30,304 nucleotides of DNA, taken from contig NW_003134342.1 in assembly GCF_000003605.2 (NCBI RefSeq), positions 311,246-341,549 of the forward strand, given 5' to 3'. This stretch comes from Saccoglossus kowalevskii. Lineage: Eukaryota; Hemichordata; Enteropneusta; Harrimaniidae. Below, piece after piece: positions 1 to 10,640 of the stretch. The position numbers and the translations under genes are program-made. The notes beneath the pieces were generated by a model. That model did no database searches and had not been told where the DNA came from. It saw nothing but the letters and a program-made list of their open reading frames with translations. The stretch's first letter is position 1; every line of letters begins with the position of its first letter.

Positions 1-1414
1 ACTCCCTCGCTTTAACGCAAGGTCAATAAAAATGAACCTTATACAAACAACCAAAATGCTCTTTCAGCGAACATTAATTCCAACTCAAAACAAAGTATTT
101 TACAGCATCTATTCGCTGGAATGTTCCAATACGCATGCGCATTGGTTAATCTGGTACGTACAATGACACTGCTGGGCGTGCTGCAAAAAAATTGTCAATA
201 AATCATATTTTAATTCGGTCATCAACATCAGTATCAGTAATATTAAACAAATATATTACAAAATATATTTTCGTCCACCACAGAACTCCAATGTGAAAAA
301 AAACTATTTAGCTAAATGAATATATAATGTATACATAACTATGTAAATTACGTCCATGCACAGCTGCACCATTTTAGAACTGCTGTTCAGAATAATTTCA
401 ATTTTTGTTAGTTATTATTGTTACTGTATTTCACATGCGAGTTTCTATGGAAACGGAGTTATGTTCGTAAACACTCACAGTGCGATCAAATCACGTGACA
501 ATTCTGAACCACAGCCCAGCGCTGTAGTGACGTCACGGCTACACCAAGACCAGTGAAGTAATGCCAACATTTGCGAACCATGTAAGCAAACTCGTTCCAT
601 GTACAGCCTGTCATGGCAGTAGAATACTGCGTCGTTTGAACACGCTGGCGTAGTGCCCGTGCTGATTTCTATGCCGCCATGGAATCTGAAACCACGCGGA
701 AAATGTGTATACTACGACTAGTCCTGTTATAGTATCCACTCAATCATTTTACCCCCGATTGTTGAATGTCGTGTTTCAATTTCAAGAACAGAAATTGCAC
801 ACACAAAAACGATGAAAACGTGACAGTTATACAATGGTGAACACCTCCCAATGAGAATGTTGCATTTATCTGCCGACAATAAATCACGTGGTTTCAATCT
901 ATTTTTCGATGTTAACTATTATATTATTTTTTTCTAATAAACCACAGCTCTATCTAAGTATTCCACAAGAACGAGTCGGTGTGTGCGAAATCGGAGCGAA
1001 ATCTACAGTCTGTTTGAAGACAGTGAACATTTCCGAGCCTGCGGACAATTTATTTCCAATATTGTGGCGGAAAGGATTCACTCTAAATAAGAGGGAGAAC
1101 AAAACAAATAAAAGTATGCGTAGATTTCACGTGAATATTACAAAAAATAATGTCACGCGCGCTGAATATGTCTATTTTGTATTGAATAGTTTTTTGTAAG
1201 AACATGTTACTGTGCTAATGACATACCTGCTTGCGTGCATATCGTTTTTTTTAAAAAAAACAACATAGAAATACTTTTTGAATTTATAAAAAACAGCTGC
1301 CACGCCCATTTGACTAATTTGTATAGAGATTGGTATATTTTATTGTTGTTGAATATTGTTGTGTACGCTCTTCAACAAAGAAGCTGTGTAACACATTTTG
1401 TACGTCGTAATTTG
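1..1414. other. Unique non-coding DNA
   Basis: This is AT-rich single-copy sequence with no ORF that looks coding. The short ORFs at 356-556, 888-1199 and 1235-1435 have AT-driven composition and no recognisable domain or convincing splice context. An NRF-1-like ACGCATGCGCA lies near 131, and a CRE and E-boxes lie near 491-535 and 885. I see no TATA-plus-start arrangement that would define a gene. Confidence 0.6.
491..535. promoter_or_regulatory. E-box TCACGTGA plus full palindromic CRE TGACGTCA
   Basis: A palindromic TCACGTGA (491-498), the type bound by bHLH-ZIP factors, lies 29 bp upstream of a perfect 8-bp cAMP-response element TGACGTCA (528-535). A further CACGTG lies near 885. The motifs are seen directly. 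That they work as a promoter or enhancer is inference, and no adjacent gene is recognised. Confidence 0.3.
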
Positions 1415-1798
1415 TATGAACTTAATACTTCATGATGGCCAACTGACTTAATCGTATGGGTTTGTTACTTCTTAACAAGCTGATCCCATCTTATGAACTT
1501 AATACTTCATGGCCAACTGAATTAATCGTATGCATTTAAAACTCCATGGCCAACTGACTTAATTGTATGGATTATTTACTCTATGACCAACTGCTTAATC
1601 GTATGGATATTACTCTAGTTACTCCACGATCAACTGACCCAATCGTATGAATTTAACACTCTATAGCTAACTGACTTGATGGTATTGATTAGTTACTCCG
1701 GGATCAACATAATTAATCATACGGATTAGTTACTCCACGATCAAATGACTTAATCGTACACATTTGTTAAACCATGGCTACCATGACGTATTGATTTG

Positions 1799-1805
1799 TT
1801 ACTCC
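1799..1805. repeat. Left target-site duplication TTACTCC
   Basis: This direct repeat matches 2014-2020. It is also part of the surrounding tandem unit (GTTACTCCATGAC), so joining the flanks regenerates an uninterrupted unit, which supports insertion here. Confidence 0.65.
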
Positions 1806-2013
1806 TCTAGACTTGCATACAGTCTCTTGTTCATGCGTTGGTGTTTTATTTTTTCAATAAATTAAAATATAGGAGTGGATAGATGGCAAAAGCCGGGTTT
1901 ATTTTGCGGTAACCCGACTTTCGCCATTTATACACTGCCATAATATATTATATTATTTTATAAGAAAAAAAAAAACACACCACAAAATAAACAAGAGACT
2001 GTATGCTAGTCTA
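1806..2013. mobile_element. Fold-back MITE, 208 bp, nested in a tandem repeat
   Basis: The two ends are inverted copies: TAGACTTGCATACAGTCTCT on the left pairs with AGAGACTGTATGCTAGTCTA on the right. The complementarity extends inward through GTTGGTGTTTT/AACACACCAC and GGCAAAAGCCGGGTTT/TAACCCGACTTTCGCC to a small central loop, so most of the element can form one hairpin. The 7-bp direct repeats TTACTCC at 1799-1805 and 2014-2020 look like a target-site duplication. There is no coding capacity, so it would need a transposase in trans. The superfamily is uncertain; a duplication of 7-8 bp would be compatible with hAT. Confidence 0.8.
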
Positions 2014-2020
2014 TTACTCC
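2014..2020. repeat. Right target-site duplication TTACTCC
   Basis: This is the right-hand copy of the direct repeat flanking the fold-back element. It continues directly into ATGACGATTG, the expected remainder of the interrupted tandem unit. Confidence 0.65.
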
Positions 2021-2299
2021 ATGACGATTGACCTCACCCAACAATCTGAATTAGTTTAATGGGGCGACTGGTATTCACTGACTTGGCAACGTTATGCGTG
2101 CGACGACAGAAACGTACCTCATTAGAATATATTCAACAAATATAATACGTGTAAGTCACACTTGTACTTAGCTGGTGTTATTGGAGTATGGAAGAGTCTT
2201 TTTATGACAAATCTTTCTATGAATTGTGAAAGGTTGAAATTAACTGTTATTTCCGTGGAGCGTATCACAACGTTGCATATCATTGTGTTTTATATTACA

Positions 2300-2459
2300 T
2301 TAAAGCCGGTGGGTCGTCACCTGCGCACGCGCGAGAATTGAGTCCCAAGCGATGATAACGCGCTAAGAACGCAAGGGCTCATGGGTAGACGCTTGTTTGT
2401 AAACAATGACACGCTATGGCCGCCTGACGCATGCGTAGGTGACGACTACCCCGCTTTAC
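2300..2459. mobile_element. TIR element A of the 'GTCGTC' MITE family, ~160 bp
   Basis: The left end TTAAAGCCGGTGGGTCGTCA continues CCTGCGCACGCG. The reverse complement of the right end reads TAAAGCGGGGTAGTCGTCAC then CTACGCATGCG. These are ~30 bp imperfect TIRs. The interior has no ORF. The flanking TA/TTA suggests a TA-type target but is not decisive. Members B (2550-2663) and C (11157-11290) share the same ends. Confidence 0.7.
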
Positions 2460-2549
2460 TCCAGAAACTGTGCGAACTGTGATAACAAATTCTATATTGT
2501 CTTTTTTTTTAAATTAAGATTCGAACAACCTAAACAATTGCAATTTTCT

Positions 2550-2663
2550 TTAAAGCGGGGAGTCGTCGCCTGCGCATGCGGCAGATAACCATAGCGTGAC
2601 GCTGTTTGCTTGGGCCGTAATTCCCATACGTACACTGCGCAGGTGACGACACCTCCACTTCAA
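2550..2663. mobile_element. TIR element B of the 'GTCGTC' MITE family, ~114 bp
   Basis: The left end TTAAAGCGGGGAGTCGTCGC continues CTGCGCATGCG. The right end, reverse complemented, reads TTGAAGTGGAGGTGTCGTCA then CCTGCGCAG. Its interior CCATAGCGTGACGCTGTTTG resembles the reverse complement of the interior of element A (CCATAGCGTGTCATTGTTTA), so the two are related copies in opposite orientation 90 bp apart. The left TIR contains TGCGCATGCG, close to the NRF-1 consensus. Confidence 0.65.
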
Positions 2664-3100
2664 AGTTGCATACCTACATATCGCGATCACCGTGAAGTAT
2701 GTTCAAATCGGTTTGTTTGTTTGTTTGTTTGGTCTCGAGACCTAAAAGGTTTGACAACTGAAACTCGCATGAACTGAAGGAGGTGTCTAATAACCGAATC
2801 AAACACTAGTTTCGTTGTTGTAATCACCCAAGGCCACGGTCCTTTATTTTATGTGAATCGTGGATTTCAGGATGCTGTTAGATAATACAGTTCAGGAACT
2901 GTACTGAACCCAAAGCTTGCATGAAGCTGAGAAGTCTGCTACAGTTCATGCAAAAGGGAAGGCAACTTTATACCGCCCGGCTTTTCATGGCATGTCGCAT
3001 CACACGATACGAGTTGTCTGTGATGCAACGGCCTTTCGCAAAGAAGGCTGAGTCTTGAACCATGTTAATTTCCATCCACATCCGATGCCAGGACAGTATA

Positions 3101-3113
3101 AGCGCGCCCTCTG
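3101..3113 (-). promoter_or_regulatory. CTCF-like core (minus strand GCAGAGGGCGC)
   Basis: The plus strand reads GCGCGCCCTCTGCAG. Its complement contains CAGAGGGCGC, which fits the core of the bilaterian CTCF motif. It is a motif match only, with no chromatin evidence. Confidence 0.25.
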
Positions 3114-4096
3114 CAGTTGATAATAGTTTACGGAAATAAATTTGCATATTAAATGATTCAATATTTGTTGGGACAGTGACCATATGGTCCCATAAATTAT
3201 TAATATTTACAGAAATTAACATAGCTATACATTTAAATATATTTGTGCATAAAAAATACATTGGTAGGACGGAACAGTTAAAGTTCGCAACAATATAAAG
3301 AACACATTGTCGTTATGTACAGAAAAAAATCAATTTAATAGTTGATAACAGTCATTTTGTTATGGCTGTCACTGCCGCGCCCATCTCAGGATAGGAGGTT
3401 GCTTCGTCGCAATCATGATGCTTTAGTGCGCAAACTGGGAGTTATTGGTTAAGTGGATGTCATGTTATTTTCACTGGTAAATGTGGCATAAATTTGTTTA
3501 TTTTTACACAAAAGGAACATTACAATTCCGTCATATCCTCGGGGCGTACATCCGGGCATTTTCTACCGCCTGGCAACCCTCGCGGTGAAAAGAAAGGCCC
3601 AAAACTCGCAGAAAACGGTACTTTGGGATAACTGTTGAGACTCCTCTGAACAGTGTAACAAGATTAGCCCTACGTGTGTAACATATATAAGTTTGGTTGT
3701 TTGGGATTACTTCAAAGTTGAGTTTGTGTTGTTTTTTCGAATTTTCACCGGCTCGACTGGCGTTCCACAGCAGCGCGCACAAAGCCCATAGAAATGCATG
3801 TACAGTGGTGCGCGTCGTAGCAACGTGGAACGTCTGTGACGTAGCTCCGCCCCCGAGGATAGATAATTATCTTATTATCATTTTCCGACAACAATTTAAC
3901 GAATGTGTTTCTCTATCTGCAGTCGAGAAATGGCTTACATCTGACATTGCTCGCAGTCTCTTGTTACTTTGATCACCATTTTTCTGTTTTGTAATATAGC
4001 ACATCTTGTTCATTTATGCTTTGCTCATGTTTGTCATTGCGACTGCGCTCCGCAGCAACCCAACTACCTGTTGATCTCGACTTGAAACGTTTTAAG

Positions 4097-4111
4097 TATA
4101 GCGCCCCCTGT
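4097..4111 (-). promoter_or_regulatory. CTCF-like core (minus strand CAGGGGGCGCT)
   Basis: The plus strand TAGCGCCCCCTGTAG is the complement of CTACAGGGGGCGCTA, a close match to the CTCF core CAGGGGGCGCT. It has the same orientation as the weaker match about 1 kb upstream. Confidence 0.35.
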
Positions 4112-4647
4112 AGTTAGGATAATAATGAATTGCCGCTCTGAATACCAAGCCGGAGCATGACTGATCGCACAGTTGCATGACGGGGGAATTATCACAATCA
4201 TGCTGCTTACAGGCGATTCCATTTTATCATGGGTGAAATGGGTCGTGATTAGATTACTGTATCACTACTTTTTGTCATAATGAGGTAATTTATCCACTTT
4301 CGTCCTGCTTTCGTCAGACATATAACCTAGCTAGGGAAATGACATGCGTTCAAAACAGCAAATGTCTAAAGTAATGTTATACTGCGTGCCCCCTCTCTTA
4401 AATTCAACCCAAACCACCCTTGTCGTCCCAGTATGTTTGCGGAGATCACCGGTTTGCTACGTTTATCGATCAACCGCACCAAAATGTTACACTTATCACG
4501 TGATCTGACTTCACACTGTTGACTTTGAAATAATGAACACTGAATTAAGTTACCCGGCGCTCCTATCTACGTCTGCTGGATTCAATGAGGCCTCGTAACA
4601 TGAGCATTCTAGAACAGGCCTAACCTTTGTATATCCAACATTACCAT

Positions 4648-4675
4648 GTTGATTGTGGAGAGCATCACAATCAAC
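4648..4675. repeat. Perfect 10-bp stem, 8-nt loop hairpin
   Basis: GTTGATTGTG (4648-4657) and CACAATCAAC (4666-4675) are exact reverse complements separated by GAGAGCAT. It is too short for a miRNA precursor, and no T-tract follows. Its function is unknown and it may be chance. Confidence 0.5.
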
Positions 4676-4942
4676 TCACTTATAGGGCTTAAGGACAATT
4701 ACTGTAACAGCCAGACAACTGACCATAGGGTGTTCCGTTCGATGGACGAATATTATTTCAAGTCTTGTACTTACCAAAGGCTCATTGGACAATGATTTAA
4801 GGGACATGAAAATTACAAGAAAGAGGCGCCAGTATTGTCAAATAATGTTATTTTGACAAACTATTACATTTTTGATGTGATTGTTATATGACTACAAATA
4901 AATTATGCATTTAACTGAATGACAATAGCTTAATATCGGGTT

Positions 4943-6306
4943 TAATATACAACATCAGGTGAACATACGTTAGAGCGAGGTATTTATTGTGACACTGTTA
5001 TTATTCAATGTAATATATAACCCCAGGTGGGCATACGTTAGGGTGAGGTATTTATAGAGGTACTGTTATTATTCATTGTAATATATAACCCCAGGTGGAC
5101 ATACGTTAGGTAGAGGTATTTATAGAGACACTGTTATTGTTCATTGTAATATATAACCCCAGGTGGGCATACGTTAGGTAGAAGTATTTATAGAGACACT
5201 GTTATTATTCATTGCAATATATAACACCAGGTGGACATACGTTAGGGTGGGGTATTTTTAGAGACACTGTTATTATTCATTGTAATATATAACATCAGAT
5301 GGGCATACGTTAGAATGGGGTATTTATAGAGGCACTGTTATTATTCATTGTAATATATAACACCAGGTGGACATACGTTAGGGTGAGGTATTTATGGAGA
5401 CACTGTTATTGTTCATTGTAATATATAACACCGGGTGGGCATAAATTAGGGTGAGGTATTCATAGAGGCACTGTTATTATTCATTGTAATATATAACACC
5501 AGGCGGACATAAGTTAGGGTGGGGTATTTATAGGGGCACTGTTATTATTCATTGCAATATATAACACCAGGTGGACATACGTTAGGGTGGGGTATTTATA
5601 GAGGCACTGTAATTATTCATTGTAATATATAACATCAGATGGGCATACGTTAGGGTGGGGTATTTTTAGAGACACTGTTATTATTCATTGTAATATATAA
5701 CACTAGGTGGGCATAAATTAGAGTGAGGTATTTATAGAGGCACTGTTATTATTCATTGTAATATATAATACCAGGTGGACATACGTTAGGGTGGGGTATT
5801 TTTAGAGGCACTGGTATTATTCATTGTAATATATAACATCAGATGGGCATACGTTAGGATGGGGTATTTATAGAGGCACTGTTATTATTCATTGTAATAT
5901 ATAACACCAGGTGGACATACGTTAGGGTGAGGTATTTATGGAGGCACTGTTATTATTCATTGTAATATATAACACCGGGTGGACATACGTTAGGGTGGGG
6001 TATTTATAGAGGCACTGTTATTATTCATTGTAATATACAACACCAGATGGGCATACGTTAGGGTGGGGGTATTTATAGAGGCACTGTTATTATTCATTGT
6101 AATATATAACACCAGGTGGACATACGTTAGGATGGGGTATTTATAGAGGCACTGTTATTATTCATTGTAATATATAACATCAGGTGGACATACGTTAGGG
6201 TGGGGTATTTATAGAGGCACTGTTATTATTCATTGTAATATATAACACCAGGTGGGCATAAATTAGGGTGAGGTATTTATAGAGGTGCCGTTATTTATTC
6301 ACTGTA
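4943..6306. repeat. 68 bp minisatellite, 20 copies
   Basis: The unit begins TAATATATAACACCAGGTGG, continues through CATACGTTAGGGTGGGG and TATTTATAGAGGCACTG, and ends TTATTATTCATTG. The CATACGTTA core recurs every 68 bp from 4962 to 6254. The only register slip is a single added G (GTGGGGGTA near 6065). Variants such as ATCAGATGGGCATACG, CACCAGGTGGACATACG and GGGCATAAATTAG recur non-randomly, pointing to homogenisation of multi-unit blocks. TAA/TATATAA in every unit prevents any long ORF. Confidence 0.95.
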
Positions 6307-7135
6307 AAACAACCGTACAGATGTTCAACGCAGACAAGATGTTTCTTAATTTGAATCACGTAACAGACGATTATTAACATGCAAAATAGTTTTAAAATAT
6401 AGACACTGTGATAGGTCCAGTTCCCTGCTTAGTGTAGTTGAACAGTTGGGAACGCCTGATATCCAGGAATGAACTCTGTCATCCAGTAGGTCTGATTAGC
6501 TAAGCGTCTTCGTTGTCATGCAAACAGTGTTCGTACCAGTGAGACTTTATAAATGGCTACATCATTTGACCTTTCGAGGAGACCGGATATATGTTGCCTT
6601 ATAAACATCAGCCTTCGCTGATCAACTCAGTCATGTACATTTCATTGCAAATTACCTCAATTTTGTTTCGTTAATTGACCTATCATCGTGACGCTGTTCA
6701 TATTATTCATCCACAGGCCGCTGTTTAGTTCACCACCCAGACTGCGCATAATTTATTATGCAAATTCTTATTTTGTTTCGAATTATGTGCTCCTTGTACA
6801 TTTCCCCCAAACTCCACGAACAAGACTTGTTATTAAACATGGTCGATCGAGAAGCTTTCTTTATCGATTCTTTCCTTTCATTACTGTAACGTTATATAAC
6901 GTAAGTTTTAATAACGCGCATGCTCAGAACTTAAACGTGAGCTGATTATATAAAATGTTATCTGTCACATCATCCTAGTCTGCACTTGTGTATAAGACGT
7001 ATAACCTATCATGGACATTAGCTTAGGGCTCAAGCTGCAATGTCATGTTATGCAGCATCGCTCGTCAGTTGTCGTACGCTGATATATGAATGTGGTATTT
7101 GTTTCTCGCGTGATTTATTAGGGGTCATCATGACA
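6307..7135. other. Unique non-coding spacer between two arrays
   Basis: This is AT-rich unique sequence. The ORF at 6688-6945 (85 codons) has no domain, biased AT codons and no splice context that persuades me. I see no RNA gene or mobile-element ends. Confidence 0.5.
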
Positions 7136-7509
7136 TTAAATGGGAACATTGCAGGTTACAACAATGAGAAAATAGGTACATTACGGGTTACCGGGCTGTA
7201 AAAATAGATACCTTACGGTTTACCAGATTGGGAAAATACGTAAATTACGAATTACCCGAGTGGAAAAATATGTATAGTATGGTTTACCAGGATATGAAAA
7301 TGGGTACATTACGGGTTACTAAAATGGGAAATTGGGTACATTACGGGTTACTAAAATGGGAAAATATTTACATTACTGGTTACTGGGACAGAGAAATTGG
7401 TACATACGGGTTACTAGAATGGGAAATTGGGTACATTACGGGTGACTAGCTATAGAATGGGAAAATATAGACATTACTGGTTACCAGGATATAAAAATTT
7501 GTACATTAC

Positions 7510-8250
7510 GAGTTACTAGAATGGGAAAATATGGACATTACTGGTTACTAGAATGGGAAAATATAGACATTACTGGTTACCAGGATAGGAAAATATGTAC
7601 ATTACGGGTTACTAGAATGGGAAAAAAGATACACTACAGGCTACTAGAATGGAAAAATATGGACATTACTGTTTACCAGGATAGGAAAATATGTACATTA
7701 CGGGTTACTAGAATGAGAAAAAGATACATTACAGGCTACTAAAATTGAAAAATATAGACATTACTGGTTACCAGGATAGGAAAATGGGTACATTGTGAGT
7801 TACTAGAATGGGAAAAAAGATACATTACAGGCTACTAGAATTGAAAAATATAGACATTACTGGTTACCAGGATAGGAAAATGGGTACATTACGGGTTACT
7901 AGAATGGGAAAAAATACATAGCAGGCTACTAAAACAGGAAAATATACATTACTGGTTACCAGGATAAGAAAATGGGTACATTGCGGGTTACTAGAATGGG
8001 AAAAAGATACATTACGGGTTACTATAATGGGAAAATATGTACATTACTGGTTACCAGGATAGGAAATGGGTACATTACGGGTTACTGGAATGGGAAAATA
8101 CAGATATTACTGGTTACCAGGATAGAAAAATGGGTACAATACGGGTTACTAGAATGGGAAAATATAGACATTACTCGTTACCCGGGTAGGAAAATGGGTA
8201 CAATACGGGTTACTAGAATGGGGAAAAAATACACTACAGGCTACTAAAAT
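7510..8250. repeat. First copy of ~790 bp block duplication in the array
   Basis: A distinctive run of monomer variants here recurs about 792-793 bp downstream. The string starting ATGGGAAAATATGGACATTA at 7521 matches 8313, and the variant run starting at 7972 matches 8765. A constant offset over ~450 bp indicates a block duplication rather than independent monomer turnover. Confidence 0.7.
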
Positions 8251-8299
8251 AGGAAAATATAGACATTACTGGTTACCAGGATAGGAAAATGAGTACAGT

Positions 8300-9040
8300 A
8301 CGGGTTACTAGAATGGGAAAATATGGACATTACTGGTTACTAGAATGGGAAAATATAGACATTACTGGTTACCAGAATAGGAAAATATGTTCATTACGGG
8401 TTACTAGAATGGGAAAAAAGATACACTACAGGCTACTAGAATGGAAAAATATGGACATTACTGGTTACCAGGATAGGAAAATGGGTACATTGCTAGTTAC
8501 TAGAATGGGAAAAAAGATACAATACAGGCTACTAGAATGGGGAAATATGGACATTACTGGTTACCAGGATAGACAAAATGGTACATTACGGGTTACTAGA
8601 ATGGAAAAAAGATACATTACAGGCTACTAGAATTGAAAAATATAGACATTACTGGTTACCAGGATAGGAAAATGGGTACATTACGGGTTACTAGAATGGG
8701 GAAAAAATACAAAGCAGGCTACTAAAACAGGAAAATAGACATTACTGGTTACCAGGATAAGAAAATGGGTACATTGCGGGTTACTATAATGGGAAAAAGA
8801 TACATTACGGGTTACTATAATGGGAAAATATGTACATCACTGGTTACCAGGATAGAAAAATGGGTACATTACGGGTTACTGGAATGGGAAAATACAGATA
8901 TTACTGGTTACCAGGATAGAAAAATGGGTACAATACGGGTTACTAGAATGGGAAAATATAGACATTACTCGTTACCAGGGTAGGAAAATGGGTACAATAC
9001 GGGTTACTAGAATGGGGAAAAAATACACTACAGGCTACTA
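8300..9040. repeat. Second copy of ~790 bp block duplication in the array
   Basis: This is the downstream copy of 7510-8250, offset by about 792 bp and diverged by scattered substitutions and small indels. After it, a shorter ~105 bp segment (8990-9100) is repeated again at 9100-9200. Confidence 0.65.
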
Positions 9041-9284
9041 AAATAGGAAAATATAGACATTACTGGTTACCAGGATAGGAAAATGAGTACAGTACGGGTT
9101 ACTAGAATGGGGGAAAAATACACTACAGGCTACTAAAATAGGAAAATATAGACATTACTGGTTACCAGGATAGGAAAATGAGTACAGTACGGGTTACTAG
9201 AAAATAGGTGCGCCACGATTTACCAGAATGGAATATAGATACATTATGGGTTATCATAATACGGAAATATGTACATCACCGGTT

Positions 9285-9730
9285 AAAAGAATGGGAAAAT
9301 GGGTATATTATGAATTACCAGATTGGGAAAGAGGTACATTGCGTGTTACCAGAGTAAGAGAATAGATACATAATGAGTCACCAGATTGGAAAATATGCAC
9401 ATTATGGGTTACCAGAATAGGAAAATATGTACAATTAGGGGTTACCAGAACGGGAAATGCCAACATTACGGTTTACCAGAATGGGAAATGTGTACATCAC
9501 GGGTTAAAAAAATGGGAAAATGGGTATATTATGAATTACCAGATTGGGAAAGAGGTACATTACGTGTTACCAGAGTAAGAAAATAGATACATAATGAGTC
9601 ACCAGATTGGAAAATATGCACATTATGGGTTACCAGAATAGGAAAATATGTACAATTAGGGGTTACCAGAACGGGAAATGCCAACATTACGGTTTACCAG
9701 AATGGGAAATGTGTACATCACGGGTTACAA
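9285..9730. repeat. 221 bp tandem duplication within the array
   Basis: The segment that includes ATGGAAAATATGCACATTATG-type monomers at 9386 onwards recurs with near identity at 9607, an offset of exactly 221 bp. It carries the same private variants (GGAAATGCCAACATTACGG, AATTAGGGGTTACCAGAACG). It is much less diverged than the surrounding monomers, so it is a recent event. Confidence 0.8.
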
Positions 9731-10104
9731 GAATGGGAAAATGGGTATATTATGGGTTACCAAGTTGGGGAAAAAGGCACATTATGGGTTACCAGATTGA
9801 GAAAATATTAATATGCATATTACGAGTTACCAGGTTTTTTGGAGAATATGTATATTATGGATTACCAGATTGGGTAATAGATACATTACGGGTTACCAGA
9901 ATAAGAAAATAAATATATAATGAGTTACCCGATTAGAAAATAGGTACATTACGGGTTACCAGAATTGAAGAATATGCATTTTTCGGGTTACCAGAATGGG
10001 AAAATAAGTACATTTTTCAAATTTGTGTTTACGTATTTCGAGGTATGTATTATTTTAGCCATTACACAATTCATACATAACAGTGCCGTTCATTTTAATG
10101 ATTG

Positions 10105-10109
<5 letters not shown>

Positions 10110-10156
<47 letters not shown>
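10110..10156. repeat. (AT)n dinucleotide tract, ~47 bp
   Basis: An uninterrupted AT dinucleotide run lies just after the end of the ~30 bp array. Its length is likely polymorphic. Confidence 0.95.
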
Positions 10157-10158
<2 letters not shown>

Positions 10159-10640
10159 AAATTAATGAGCTGCTTGTCATTCATATAAATTCAAAACGTA
10201 GTTAGTTGTATCTGATATTTTTCAAAAGATAAAAAGAAAAAAAATTACGATCGCTGTATAGCAAACGATTTGATTTTAAGTAAAAGTAATTCAATACTGG
10301 CGTATCCAATCCTGCCCACGTTTTGCTGTGCACTTATGCAGTGCTATAACAGCTTAAACGTGTTTGATGTTTATTGATGTAGACGTTGATGTAAATAATA
10401 ATAACAATTTTCTCAGAAGTCATATTTGTCCATAAATACATAGAATTAATTTATATTTATAAAAACATTGCCCCTGACACACTATCGCACCAAATGTGTG
10501 TTGTCTCATTGCATTTGTGACACTCATCATTGTCAAATATTCGATTTAAAAATGCATTTGTTGCGAGAATTTGTACAGAATCTTGTATCGTATATTATGC
10601 AACTTTTGATGCACTAGCTACTTCTTTTGATTCAAACCAT
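10157..10640. other. Unique AT-rich DNA, nothing recognised
   Basis: No gene, RNA or mobile-element end is visible. The ORF beginning at 10530 runs into the ~52 bp repeat and owes its length to that repeat. Confidence 0.5.

Larger units (their letters stand above)
1415..2045. repeat. Degenerate ~37-43 bp tandem repeat, about 9-10 copies
   Basis: A unit of the form ACTCCATGGCCAACTGACTTAATCG plus a short tail recurs at 37-43 bp spacing, with many substitutions and small indels. Copies begin near 1427, 1504, 1541, 1578, 1612, 1657, 1695, 1733 and 1770. The last copy is split by the fold-back element at 1806-2013, so its second half (ATGACGATTGACC) resumes after 2020. The heavy divergence suggests an old array. 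Confidence 0.75.
2664..4942. other. Unique non-coding DNA with a few motif-like sites
   Basis: No credible gene is visible. The minus-strand ORFs at 2968-3261 and 3531-3782 and the plus-strand ORF at 3697-3972 give unpatterned, Cys/Tyr/Ile-scattered peptides without domains. A (TTTG)4-5 run lies near 2710-2732. Two CTCF-like cores, a GC box (TCCGCCCCC near 3846), a TCACGTGA at 4496-4503 and a short perfect hairpin at 4648-4675 are the only notable items. Confidence 0.55.
7136..10010. repeat. Degenerate ~30-32 bp tandem array with ~95 bp higher-order unit, ~2.9 kb
   Basis: Monomers of the form GGTTACCAGAATGGGAAAAT plus a GGTACATTAC tail repeat with many indels. In the centre three subtypes alternate: TTACCAGGATAGGAAAATGG, TTACTAGAATGGGAAAAAAG and CTACTAGAATTGAAAAATAT. 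This gives trimers about 95 bp apart (GTTACCAGGATAG near 7575, 7671, 7766, 7862 and 7954). Repeat-derived ORFs encoding LRVTRMGK/ITGY/LLEWEN words occur throughout (for example 7521-7742, 7972-8247, 8289-8630). They shift frame with each indel and are not genes. Confidence 0.95.

Noticed and set aside
4648-4675. miRNA precursor
   Set aside because: The 10-bp stem is far shorter than a miRNA hairpin and flanking bases do not extend it.
4943-6306. Interstitial telomere tract because of TTAGGG
   Set aside because: TTAGGG occurs once per 68 bp unit and is not repeated in tandem.
7228-9912. Series of ORFs with LRVTRMGK, ITGY and LLEWEN words as a repeat-protein gene
   Set aside because: The ORFs switch frame with monomer indels and stop codons are frequent. 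They are explained by the ~30 bp non-coding array.
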